5,887 nt of DNA from an uncultured Gloeocapsa sp. (GCA_937930495.1 CALGKL010000081.1:1-5887), one strand, 5' to 3'; positions 1-5,777 are shown, numbered from the stretch's first letter. Notes: generated by a model not told the origin, from the sequence alone. Program-made: numbers and translations.

Positions 1-45
1 AGCTTCCGTCAGAGTTACGATCGCTCGGGTGCTTCCTTAAGCTAA
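1..45 (+). CDS. Possible C-terminal tail of an upstream gene (partial)
   Basis: The first 14 codons read SFRQSYDRSGASLS and end in TAA at 43-45. The only support is position: a strong plus-strand terminator begins 44 bases later, so a plus-strand gene should end about here. The polar, serine- and arginine-rich tail is not recognised. The other two plus frames are also open to stops at 38-40 and 75-77, and a minus-strand frame starting at 64 is open to the edge, so the frame choice is weak. Confidence 0.25.
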   Translation, partial: SFRQSYDRSGASLS

Positions 46-88
46 ACAAGGTTAAACAAATCATTTTGGACAAATGAACAATGAAAAT

Positions 89-124
89 ATACCCGTCTCG
101 ATTCGAGAGGGGTATTGTTTTTTT
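89..124 (+). terminator. Rho-independent terminator of the upstream gene
   Basis: An inverted repeat pairs 89-100 with 104-115. The 12-position stem has a single G-G mismatch (95/109) and a three-base ATT loop. It is followed by TTGTTTTTTT, including seven consecutive T at 118-124. This is a textbook intrinsic terminator reading in the plus direction, and it separates apt from whatever lies upstream. In the minus direction the stem is followed only by ATTTTC, so minus-strand termination would be weaker. Confidence 0.88.
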
Positions 125-128
125 GCTG

Positions 129-134
129 TAAAAT
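129..134 (+). promoter_or_regulatory. Candidate -10 box for apt
   Basis: TAAAAT matches the sigma-70 -10 consensus at five of six positions and lies 27 bases before the apt ATG, just after the terminator. No convincing -35 box is seen; at the right distance the sequence falls inside the terminator stem. The call rests mainly on location: apt needs a promoter after such a strong terminator, and this is the best hexamer in the short gap. Confidence 0.35.
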
Positions 135-161
135 AGTGACTGAAAAAGTAAACCAACGACA

Positions 162-680
162 ATGGATCTAAAATCTTTAATTAGAGATATTCCCGACTTC
201 CCTAAACCAGGAATAGTATTCCGCGACATCACTACCTTGCTCAAAAATCCTCAAGCTTTACGCTATACTATTGACACCTTAGCCGAGCAAGTCCAATCTT
301 TAGGAGTCAATCCCGATTGTATAGTAGGTATGGAGTCGAGAGGCTTTCTCTTTGGACCTGCTTTAGCCTATCATCTAGACGCCGGTTTTGTTCCCGTTCG
401 TAAACCAGGAAAATTACCAGCCGCGGTACATAAAATTGAATATGATTTAGAATATGGGAGCGATAAATTAGAAATTCACCAAGACGCGCTCGCCCCGGGT
501 CAAAAAGTGCTGATCGTCGATGATTTAATCGCCACAGGAGGAACAGCAAAAGCTACAGCAGATTTACTACAACACCTCGGTTGTGAACTATTAGGGTTCG
601 GTTTTATCATAGAATTGACAGAATTACAGGGAAGAAAAAAATTACCCGATGTTCCCGTAATGACCCTAGTTGAATATTAA
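162..680 (+). CDS. apt: Adenine phosphoribosyltransferase
   Basis: Purine salvage enzyme of the cytoplasm: adenine + PRPP gives AMP + pyrophosphate. The 172-residue protein has the normal length of bacterial Apt. The N-terminal [18 protein letters not shown] block (about 7-24), [10 protein letters not shown] (56-65), the hood segment RKPGKLP (80-86) and the PRPP-binding motif [14 protein letters not shown] (116-129, with the paired Asp and the GGTA turn) are all intact. The ATG at 162 gives the standard Apt N-terminus. No Shine-Dalgarno is visible, which is common in cyanobacteria. It is the first gene after a strong terminator, and the last codons of apt overlap or abut the permease start, so the two are probably co-transcribed and translationally coupled. 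Confidence 0.97.
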   Translation: MDLKSLIRDIPDFPKPGIVFRDITTLLKNPQALRYTIDTLAEQVQSLGVNPDCIVGMESRGFLFGPALAYHLDAGFVPVRKPGKLPAAVHKIEYDLEYGSDKLEIHQDALAPGQKVLIVDDLIATGGTAKATADLLQHLGCELLGFGFIIELTELQGRKKLPDVPVMTLVEY

Positions 681-1707
681 AGTGACTCTGACTCCCACCA
701 TTTCCTCAATCATAACCAACGAAAATTTTCTCTATGTAATCAAAAGACTATTACAAGGATTGTTGAGTTTATTTTTAGCCTCTCTTCTTTGTTTTAGCAT
801 TATTCAAATAGCGCCAGGGAATTATCTAGATATCCTCAAGGAACAAAATTTACAAATTTCACCTGAAACCCTAGAAACATTTAAAGTCCAATTTGGTTTA
901 GATAAATCACCAGTAGAACAATATCTGTACTGGTTATGGGCAATAGTAACCCGTTTTGATTTCGGTCAAAGTTTTGTTTACTATCGACCTGTAGCAGAAC
1001 TAATTAAAGAAAGGTTGCAAGCTACCCTATTATTAGCGGTAGCTTCGATTTTTTTCACCTGGGCGATCGCTATTCCTTTAGGTATTGTCAGTGCGGTTAA
1101 ACAAAACACCGGTATCGATAAATTGCTCAGAGTAATTAGTTATCTCGGTCAAGGATTTCCTAGCTTTATTACCGCCTTATTATTATTATTTATAGCCCAA
1201 ATCACCTCCCCTTTATTACCGGTAGGTGGAATGACCAGTATTAATCACGACCAATTAACCCCTGTAGGTAAAATTATTGACCTACTTTGGCATATGTTTT
1301 TACCGACCCTAGCTTTAAGTTTGACTAGTTTTGCAGGGTTACAACGTTTGACTCGGGGACAATTACTAGATGTTCTACGACAAGATTATATTCAAACCGC
1401 CCGTGCTAAGGGTTTACCCGAAAATAAAGTCATCTATGTTCACGCTTTACGCAACGCTATTAACCCCCTGATTACTCTCTTAGGTTTTGAATTTGCCAGT
1501 TTACTAAGTGGCTCTTTTATCGCCGAGTATTTCTTCAATTGGCCCGGGACAGGACGTTTAATTTTACAAGCAGTACAAGCCAAAGACTGGTATCTAGTGA
1601 TGGCTAGTTTAATGATGGGTGCAACCATGTTGATTATTGGCAATCTTTTAGCGGATTTGTTGTTAAAATTTGTAGATCCTCGGATTCGTCTAGATAACTT
1701 GCAATAA
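670..1707 (+). CDS. ABC transporter permease, dipeptide/oligopeptide (DppB/OppB-like) family
   Basis: Inner-membrane subunit of a peptide-type ABC importer. Six hydrophobic segments are visible at about residues 27-48, 118-142, 155-178, 203-222, 265-287 and 308-333. The first ends in the family-typical IIQIAPG. The EAA loop that contacts the ATPase is clear at about 239-266 ([16 protein letters not shown] followed by HALRNAINP), and the C-terminus [11 protein letters not shown] is typical. The start is uncertain: TTG at 670 overlaps apt by 11 bases, while in-frame GTG at 682 begins one base after the apt stop. Neither has a clear Shine-Dalgarno, and both keep all membrane segments. No partner permease, ATPase or binding protein is in the window, so the substrate is unknown (peptides, nickel and glutathione are all known for this family). 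The alr start follows 16 bases after the stop. Confidence 0.93.
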   Translation: MNIKVTLTPTISSIITNENFLYVIKRLLQGLLSLFLASLLCFSIIQIAPGNYLDILKEQNLQISPETLETFKVQFGLDKSPVEQYLYWLWAIVTRFDFGQSFVYYRPVAELIKERLQATLLLAVASIFFTWAIAIPLGIVSAVKQNTGIDKLLRVISYLGQGFPSFITALLLLFIAQITSPLLPVGGMTSINHDQLTPVGKIIDLLWHMFLPTLALSLTSFAGLQRLTRGQLLDVLRQDYIQTARAKGLPENKVIYVHALRNAINPLITLLGFEFASLLSGSFIAEYFFNWPGTGRLILQAVQAKDWYLVMASLMMGATMLIIGNLLADLLLKFVDPRIRLDNLQ

Positions 1708-1712
1708 ATTTT

Positions 1713-1717
1713 AGGAG
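1713..1717 (+). promoter_or_regulatory. Shine-Dalgarno of alr
   Basis: AGGAG lies six bases upstream of the GTG at 1724, in the 16-base gap after the permease stop. It is the best ribosome binding site on the plus strand and fixes the alr start at GTG 1724 (or the tandem GTG at 1727) rather than a later codon. Confidence 0.75.
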
Positions 1718-1723
1718 TCAATC

Positions 1724-2905
1724 GTGGTGTGGAGTGAAAAATCTCGAGTCAAGACTTATTGGGAAAGTGACTCTTGGTTGTCTCAGTTGAGTTGTCAAAG
1801 AGCTTGGGTTGAAATTGACCATAGCGCCCTGAGACATAATGTTCAGGCGATTAAGGCCATTTTGCAACCGAAAACCCAACTGATGGCGGTCATCAAAGCC
1901 GATGCTTATGGTCATGGAGCAGTAAATGTAGCCCCAACTCTTCTAGAAGCGGGTTGTACCTCGGTAGCTGTCGCTACAGTAGGAGAAGGGATCGAATTGC
2001 GTAAAGGGGGAGTTAACGCCCCTATTCTGATTTTGGGAGCTACCCCAACTCCCGCTGAAGTAAGAGCGATCGCCCTTTGGGGTTTAGAACCCACCCTATC
2101 TAGTCCCGAACAAGCGTTACTCTATAATCGGGTCCTCCAAGAATTAGGGGTAGAATTAGGAGTACATCTTAAGTTAGATACCGGAATGTCTCGTTTAGGA
2201 GTACATTGGTCTGAAGCCACTAGTTTTGCTAGTTTGGTCAAAAACTTACCAAGTTTAAAGATACTTAGCATCTACTCCCATCTAGCTACTGCTGATGACC
2301 CCAATCCAGAAATGATGAAGTTACAACAACAACGCTATCAACAGGCGATCGCTCAGTTAAAAAGTCAGGGTTTAACCCCTCCCTGTCTCCATTTAGCTAA
2401 TTCCGCGGCCACTTTGAGCGATCGCTCTTTACACTATGATTTAGTTAGAGTAGGTTTAGCCTTATACGGTTTATACCCCGCACCTCATTTACGTCGCGTA
2501 CTTTCCCTACATCCGGTTTTAGAGGTCAAAGCCAGAATTACCCAAGTCAAAACCATCCCCAAGGGGACAGGGGTGAGTTATGGTCATCACTTTAGCAGCG
2601 ATCGCCCCCTGAAAATAGCAGTAGTAGGTATTGGTTATGCCGACGGTGTACCCCGCAATCTTTCTAATAAACTTCAAGTACTGCTGCGTGGTCAACTAGT
2701 TCCCCAAATTGGCGCCATTACCATGGATCAACTGATGTTAGACGTTAGCAAGATCCCCGATCTCCAACCGGGAGAAGTAGTTACCCTTTTAGGTAGAGAG
2801 GGAAATATTAGTCTGACTGCTGATGATTGGGCTAATACCCTAGGAACAATATCCTGGGAGATTCTCTGTGGATTTAAACATCGACTCCCTAGGATCAATA
2901 GATAA
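1724..2905 (+). CDS. alr: Alanine racemase
   Basis: PLP enzyme interconverting L- and D-alanine; it supplies D-alanine for peptidoglycan in the cytoplasm. The 393 residues comprise an N-terminal TIM barrel and a C-terminal beta domain, as expected. Visible landmarks are the PLP lysine K58 in AVIKADAYGHG, K150 and R157 in the KLDTGMSRLG block, the ANSAAT phosphate-region segment (225-230), the catalytic tyrosine Y286 in GVSYGHHF, GYADG (304-308), and the substrate-site AITMDQLMLDV (331-341). About 25 residues precede the usual QRAWVEID opening, a modest extension. The start is GTG 1724, supported by AGGAG six bases upstream. It lies 16 bases after the permease gene with no promoter of its own visible, so it is probably the third gene of the apt operon. 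It carries four of the seven HIP1 sites. Confidence 0.97.
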   Translation: MVWSEKSRVKTYWESDSWLSQLSCQRAWVEIDHSALRHNVQAIKAILQPKTQLMAVIKADAYGHGAVNVAPTLLEAGCTSVAVATVGEGIELRKGGVNAPILILGATPTPAEVRAIALWGLEPTLSSPEQALLYNRVLQELGVELGVHLKLDTGMSRLGVHWSEATSFASLVKNLPSLKILSIYSHLATADDPNPEMMKLQQQRYQQAIAQLKSQGLTPPCLHLANSAATLSDRSLHYDLVRVGLALYGLYPAPHLRRVLSLHPVLEVKARITQVKTIPKGTGVSYGHHFSSDRPLKIAVVGIGYADGVPRNLSNKLQVLLRGQLVPQIGAITMDQLMLDVSKIPDLQPGEVVTLLGREGNISLTADDWANTLGTISWEILCGFKHRLPRINR

Positions 2906-2928
2906 TCTGGATTGGTCTAGGTTCTTTT
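2888..2928 (+). terminator. Hairpin across the convergent alr/PEP-CTERM stop codons, probable terminator
   Basis: Positions 2888-2899 pair with 2911-2921 (CCTA/TAGG, then GATCAAT/ATTGGTC). This gives 11 pairs with one bulged G (2892) and one G-U wobble, and an 11-base loop. The plus-strand stem is followed by TTCTTTT, so it can end alr transcription. On the minus strand the wobble becomes an A-C mismatch and no T-run follows, so it would work poorly there. The stem contains the last alr codons and the stop codon of the opposing gene. Confidence 0.5.
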
Positions 2929-3939
2929 AGAGCAACGTTTGAGTCCCATGAAACTAACCAGAGAAAACAATCCCACTAGATTAAAGGAGGGTTCGGGTAT
3001 AACAGGTGTAACATCATCAAAAGAACTTCCCAAACGGATCTCATCGAATTCAATCAAATTAGACCCACCAAAAGGACTATTCCCAAAAATCCCAATACGA
3101 TTAAATTGAAAATCAAAAGGCATCACATAATCAATATCAGCAGAACTACTACTAGGATTGGTGTTTAAATCAGGGTTAAGCCAAATTCTTACTCTATCTG
3201 ATGCTCCTTCGCCAAAGTCGAATCTAGCTAAGAAAAACCCTTGATTTCCTGAAAAAGTTTGATTAGTAAAAATGGGGTTAGGCGCTCCAGGATGATCAAT
3301 ACCAAAATTTAAGGGACGATCTGATTGTCCATAGGGAGCACCCATAAACAAACGTTCATTAGTTTTACTCAAAGGAAAAGGACCCGTCCCTTGACCATTG
3401 ATAAAATCATCATAAAATAGTGATATACCGGCGTATTTCCCATCCCAATCCTCTCTTGAAGTAACAGGAACTCTCATCAAGAAGCTAAGCCATACCGTAG
3501 TATTATCTACACCAAGACCAGGTTGGGTTTGAGAGCCTGGATCACCGAGATTGGGATCACGAGCAGGAAGAGTAGGAATCGGAAAACCAACAGCAGAGGT
3601 ATTGATAAACCGAAATGAACCATGTTCCCCAACGTTATTAGTCAAAGCCCCTGAGCGTCCACTGGTCAATAACCGATTCCCCAAATTATCGGTATAAGAT
3701 AATCCAGACGTGCCAAAATGCGTAGCTGAAGGAGCTTCATTTTTATAGGGTAGCCAACCAATCCCTCCATTTAATCCTACTCCATTAATAGGCCCATTCA
3801 ATAATGAGTCTTCAGCTGAAGTGGGGGAATAGTTAAAACTTTCGTAAGCAAAGTTAGCCCCTTGGCTAGGCTTGATTCCACCCAAAGTTAGCCAAGAAAC
3901 CACTAGGCTAGTAGTCACTAGCTGATGAAACTTAAACAT
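2917..3939 (-). CDS. Exported PEP-CTERM sorting-domain protein, cobalamin-riboswitch controlled
   Basis: A 340-residue exported protein. Residues 1-28 form a signal peptide (basic start, hydrophobic LVTTSLVVSWLTLGGI, likely cut after SQGA). The C-terminus is a PEP-CTERM sorting signal: IPEPS (314-318), a hydrophobic helix (about 319-333) and a basic KRCSKRT tail. Such tails are recognised by exosortases, so the product should be processed at the membrane and reach the cell surface or extracellular matrix. The body (about 30-305) is rich in Gly, Asn, Ser, Phe and aromatic residues, with an opening like ANFAYESFNY and NGGIGW and blocks such as VWLSFLMRVP and RIWLNPDL. This resembles LamG/concanavalin-like beta-sandwich proteins; that is inference. 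No enzyme motif is seen. ATG 3939 has GAGG eight bases upstream. The leader holds a B12 riboswitch, which suggests a role tied to corrinoid or cobalt supply, not a specific activity. Confidence 0.9.
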   Translation of the reverse strand: MFKFHQLVTTSLVVSWLTLGGIKPSQGANFAYESFNYSPTSAEDSLLNGPINGVGLNGGIGWLPYKNEAPSATHFGTSGLSYTDNLGNRLLTSGRSGALTNNVGEHGSFRFINTSAVGFPIPTLPARDPNLGDPGSQTQPGLGVDNTTVWLSFLMRVPVTSREDWDGKYAGISLFYDDFINGQGTGPFPLSKTNERLFMGAPYGQSDRPLNFGIDHPGAPNPIFTNQTFSGNQGFFLARFDFGEGASDRVRIWLNPDLNTNPSSSSADIDYVMPFDFQFNRIGIFGNSPFGGSNLIEFDEIRLGSSFDDVTPVIPEPSFNLVGLFSLVSFMGLKRCSKRT

Positions 3940-3958
3940 TATCTGTACCTCGCAGATA
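3940..3958 (-). promoter_or_regulatory. Hairpin presenting the Shine-Dalgarno of the PEP-CTERM gene
   Basis: Read on the minus strand, TATCTG (3958-3953) pairs perfectly with CAGATA (3945-3940), which touches the ATG. The seven-base loop CGAGGTA contains the Shine-Dalgarno GAGG (3951-3948). The site lies 17 bases downstream of the riboswitch P1 helix. A ribosome site held in a loop is what a translational expression platform would look like. A second, weaker option is four-base pairing of AGGT with ACCT at 3971-3968. No intrinsic terminator is seen between aptamer and ATG. Confidence 0.55.
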
Positions 3959-3975
3959 TTTGATTTCAGGTTGAT

Positions 3976-4097
3976 TATCGGCGGGTATTCTGACTGAGAG
4001 ATTGATTAGTAGATCTCATCACAGCTGCGGGACAGTGTTGGATTGACACCAAGCTTTCCCCATTACTTTTGATGACTGTTCCTCATCAAAACCGATA
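3976..4097 (-). promoter_or_regulatory. Cobalamin (vitamin B12) riboswitch
   Basis: Read on the minus strand, this stretch has the ordered conserved blocks of the cobalamin riboswitch family. GGGGAAA is at 4061-4055. GGTGTCAATCC (4050-4040) has its flanking TTGG/CCAA stem (P5/L5). CCCGCAGCTGT (4031-4021) differs by one base from the common CCCGCAACTGT, and GGGA can pair with TCCC around the core. A B12-box-like AGTCAGAATACCCGCC is at 3995-3980. The ends close as P1: TATCGG (4097-4092) with CCGATA (3981-3976). A perfect 9-bp hairpin (4091-4083 with 4075-4067) follows P1, and a GAGAT/ATCTC hairpin lies between core and B12 box. At about 122 bases it is compact, without large peripheral arms. 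In this family the ligand normally lowers expression; here the target is the PEP-CTERM gene, whose ATG is 37 bases further on. Confidence 0.93.
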
Positions 4098-4103
4098 TGA
4101 TTA

Positions 4104-4109
4104 ATTATA
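4104..4109 (-). promoter_or_regulatory. -10 box of the riboswitch/PEP-CTERM transcript
   Basis: A perfect TATAAT on the minus strand lies six bases before the first base of riboswitch P1 (4097). The expected transcription start therefore coincides with the 5' end of the aptamer, giving a leader of about 158 bases. No good -35 hexamer is present at 16-18 bases, so an activator or a relaxed -35 may be used. Confidence 0.65.
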
Positions 4110-4110
4110 G

Positions 4111-4137
4111 TTGGTTCGGTTATTTCTTCTCTAAAAT
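4111..4137 (+). promoter_or_regulatory. Weak candidate promoter for dxr
   Basis: TTGGTT (4111-4116) and TAAAAT (4132-4137) are separated by 15 bases, shorter than the ideal 17. A second TAAAAT at 4157-4162 lacks a -35 partner. A dxr promoter must lie somewhere between about 4098 and 4190 if dxr starts a transcript, because the gene to its left runs the other way. The exact site is not established. Confidence 0.25.
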
Positions 4138-4201
4138 TTACAGATACAACAACTGCTAAAATAAAGGCACTTGTCATTGATCCCCAACTGGAAGAAAAAC
4201 C

Positions 4202-5377
4202 GTGAAAGCAATAACCATCCTTGGCTCTACTGGCTCTATTGGTACTCAAACCCTTGATATTGTTAGTCAATACCCTGAGCAATTTCGCGTTGTTGGTTTA
4301 GCAACAGGGAGTAATGTCTCTTTATTCGCTACTCAAATATCTCAATTTCGACCTGAGATTATCGCTATTCGTGATCCCTCTAAATTAACCGAACTAACCG
4401 AAGCGATCGCTACAATTGACTACCAACCCCTAATCCTGACAGGAGATGAAGGTATAGCAGAAGTAGCGCGCTATGGTGATGCTGAAATCGTCGTAACTGG
4501 TATAGTAGGTTGTGCAGGTTTATTACCCACCATCGCTGCTATCACCGCCGGGAAAGATATCGCTTTGGCTAATAAAGAGACTCTCATCGCTGGTGCCCCT
4601 GTGGTACTACCTTTAGTAGCTAAGCATGCAGTTAAATTACTCCCCGCCGATTCGGAACATTCGGCTATCTTCCAATGTCTCCAAGGTGTCCCCAATCAAG
4701 GGTTACGACGTATTATTCTCACCGCTTCCGGGGGAGCTTTTCGCGATTTACCCGTAGAAAAATTAGCCTCAGTTACTGTACAAGACGCGTTGCAACACCC
4801 TAATTGGTCTATGGGACGCAAAATAACTATCGATTCGGCTACACTGATGAATAAGGGGTTAGAAGTAATCGAGGCTCATTATCTCTTCGGTCTGGATTAT
4901 GACCACATCGATATCGTCATTCATCCTCAGAGTATCATTCATTCCCTAATTGAGTTACAAGATACTTCTGTCTTAGCTCAGTTGGGCTGGGCTGATATGC
5001 GTCTTCCTCTACTTTACGCTCTCTCTTGGCCCGATCGCCTTTATACCGATTGGCAACCTCTAGATTTGGTCAAAGTCGCCAATCTCACCTTTAAAGCACC
5101 AGACCACCATAAGTACCCCTGTATGAGTCTAGCATATGCCGCGGGTCGCGCTGCTGGTTCGATGCCCGCTGTCCTTAATGCAGCTAATGAACAAGCAGTA
5201 GCACTGTTTTTAGAGGAAAAAATCGCGTTTTTAGATATTCCTCGTTTGATTGAGAACGTCTGCGATCGCTTTTCGGCTGATAACTCGGCTAATCCTAGTC
5301 TTGAGGATATCCTCACCGCGGATCAATGGGCAAGAACAGAAGTACTCAAAATTAGTCAATCACTTTGCTATTCTTAA
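4202..5377 (+). CDS. dxr: 1-deoxy-D-xylulose 5-phosphate reductoisomerase
   Basis: Second enzyme of the MEP isoprenoid pathway: DXP + NADPH gives MEP, using a divalent metal, in the cytoplasm. It feeds carotenoids, the phytol of chlorophyll and quinones. The 391 residues are full length. Visible are the NADPH-binding GSTGSIG (8-14), ANKETL (123-128), the metal ligands D150 and E152 in LPADSEHSA with E221 in MNKGLE, the phosphate-binding SGG (176-178), the flexible-loop HPNWSMG (199-205) and N217/K218. No key residue is missing. GTG at 4202 gives the family-standard [14 protein letters not shown] start and has GGAAG seven bases upstream. It is divergent from the riboswitch-controlled gene and joined directly to the downstream small gene. 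It carries two HIP1 sites. Confidence 0.98.
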   Translation: MKAITILGSTGSIGTQTLDIVSQYPEQFRVVGLATGSNVSLFATQISQFRPEIIAIRDPSKLTELTEAIATIDYQPLILTGDEGIAEVARYGDAEIVVTGIVGCAGLLPTIAAITAGKDIALANKETLIAGAPVVLPLVAKHAVKLLPADSEHSAIFQCLQGVPNQGLRRIILTASGGAFRDLPVEKLASVTVQDALQHPNWSMGRKITIDSATLMNKGLEVIEAHYLFGLDYDHIDIVIHPQSIIHSLIELQDTSVLAQLGWADMRLPLLYALSWPDRLYTDWQPLDLVKVANLTFKAPDHHKYPCMSLAYAAGRAAGSMPAVLNAANEQAVALFLEEKIAFLDIPRLIENVCDRFSADNSANPSLEDILTADQWARTEVLKISQSLCYS

Positions 5378-5602
5378 ATGGATTTAGTTATCTTAATCGG
5401 CGCAATTATTATTACCTATTTACTCTTCAATTGGCTGGTAAAAGTTATTAAAGCTAGCTTTACCACCGCCATTTCCATAGCTTTGCTGGTTTTATTTTTA
5501 CAGCTATTCTTTGGTGTTGAACCACAGAAACTTTGGCAACAGCTAATTGATTTACCCGATACTTGGCGATCGTTGGTGAGCAATTTTCGCTCTTCTTTTT
5601 AG
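5378..5602 (+). CDS. Small membrane protein of unknown function
   Basis: A 74-residue protein not assigned to a named family. Residues 3-25 (LVILIGAIIITYLLFNWLVKVI) and 28-47 form two hydrophobic segments, probably a membrane hairpin. A short amphipathic, tryptophan-containing tail follows (VEPQKLWQQLIDLPDTWRSLVSNFRSSF). The ATG directly follows the dxr stop (TAAATG) with no Shine-Dalgarno, which points to translation by ribosomes finishing dxr. The zero-gap junction, stop at 5602 and normal amino acid use support a real gene. The link to isoprenoid synthesis is only by position. Confidence 0.82.
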   Translation: MDLVILIGAIIITYLLFNWLVKVIKASFTTAISIALLVLFLQLFFGVEPQKLWQQLIDLPDTWRSLVSNFRSSF

Positions 5603-5606
5603 TCAC

Positions 5607-5636
5607 AAAAATAGGGGGACCTCTTAGATTACCCCT
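5607..5636 (-). terminator. Rho-independent terminator of tRNA-Leu
   Basis: On the minus strand, just after the tRNA 3' end, AGGGG (5636-5632) pairs with CCCCT (5617-5613), with possible inner pairing ATCT/AGGT using a wobble. ATTTTT (5612-5607) follows at once. The plus-strand reading has no T-run after the stem, so it serves the tRNA rather than dxr. It ends five bases from the stop codon of the convergent small membrane protein gene. Confidence 0.75.
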
Positions 5637-5640
5637 CGAA

Positions 5641-5721
5641 TGCGGACGGAGAGACTCGAACTCTCACATCAGAGATACTAGAACCTAAATCTAGCGCGTC
5701 TACCAATTCCGCCACGTCCGC
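5641..5721 (-). tRNA. trnL-UAG: tRNA-Leu (anticodon UAG)
   Basis: An 81-base class II tRNA. The acceptor stem GCGGACG/CGTCCGC is perfect with discriminator A at 5641. The D arm is GCG/CGC around GAATTGGTAGA, and the anticodon stem is CTAGA/TCTAG with loop TTTAGGT. The anticodon UAG lies at 5687-5685. The leucine-type long variable arm TATCTCTGATGT has an ATC/GAT stem, and the T arm is GAGAG/CTCTC with loop TTCGAGT. It decodes CUA and related CUN leucine codons. The 3' CCA is not encoded (TTC follows), so it must be added after transcription. No intron is present. It has its own promoter and terminator. Confidence 0.97.
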
Positions 5722-5740
5722 AGACTATCAAACCTTTACC

Positions 5741-5769
5741 ATTATAAACAGGATTTAGCAAAATTGCAA
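5741..5769 (-). promoter_or_regulatory. Sigma-70-type promoter of tRNA-Leu
   Basis: On the minus strand, TTGCAA (5769-5764) and a perfect TATAAT (5746-5741) are separated by exactly 17 bases. Transcription should start near 5734, about a dozen bases before the mature tRNA 5' end at 5721. The -35 box lies only eight bases after the stop codon of the neighbouring minus-strand gene. Confidence 0.78.
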
Positions 5770-5777
5770 GGACTTTT

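Larger units (their letters stand above)
1063..5269. repeat. HIP1 palindromes (GCGATCGC), seven dispersed copies
   Basis: Perfect copies lie at 1063-1070 (permease), 2066-2073, 2345-2352, 2418-2425 and 2598-2605 (alr), and 4403-4410 and 5262-5269 (dxr). One-base variants include ACGATCGC at 18-25. HIP1 is the highly iterated palindrome of many cyanobacterial genomes, so this is the strongest taxonomic clue in the window. All perfect copies lie inside coding sequence. None is in apt, the PEP-CTERM gene or any intergenic region. The span given covers first to last copy and is not one continuous element. Confidence 0.9.

Noticed and set aside
1..161. A minus-strand gene start at 64 (open to the left edge)
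   Set aside because: No recognisable sequence or ribosome site, and the strong terminator at 89-124 points to a plus-strand gene ending here instead.
307..549. Minus-strand open frame inside apt
   Set aside because: Antisense shadow of a gene with intact Apt motifs; no ribosome site, no recognisable protein.
1440..2094. Three minus-strand open frames antisense to the permease end and alr start
   Set aside because: They lie opposite well-conserved coding sequence and have no recognisable motifs or start context.
4019..4282. Minus-strand open frame of 87 codons across the dxr start and the intergenic region
   Set aside because: It overlaps the start of dxr and the promoter and core of the cobalamin riboswitch. 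Its product has no recognisable pattern. The conserved signal here is RNA structure rather than protein.
4471..5316. Two minus-strand open frames inside dxr
   Set aside because: Shadows of dxr codons; the plus frame holds every catalytic motif of the enzyme.
5613..5636. The same hairpin as a terminator for the dxr operon
   Set aside because: In the plus direction no T-run follows the stem, whereas in the minus direction ATTTTT follows at once.
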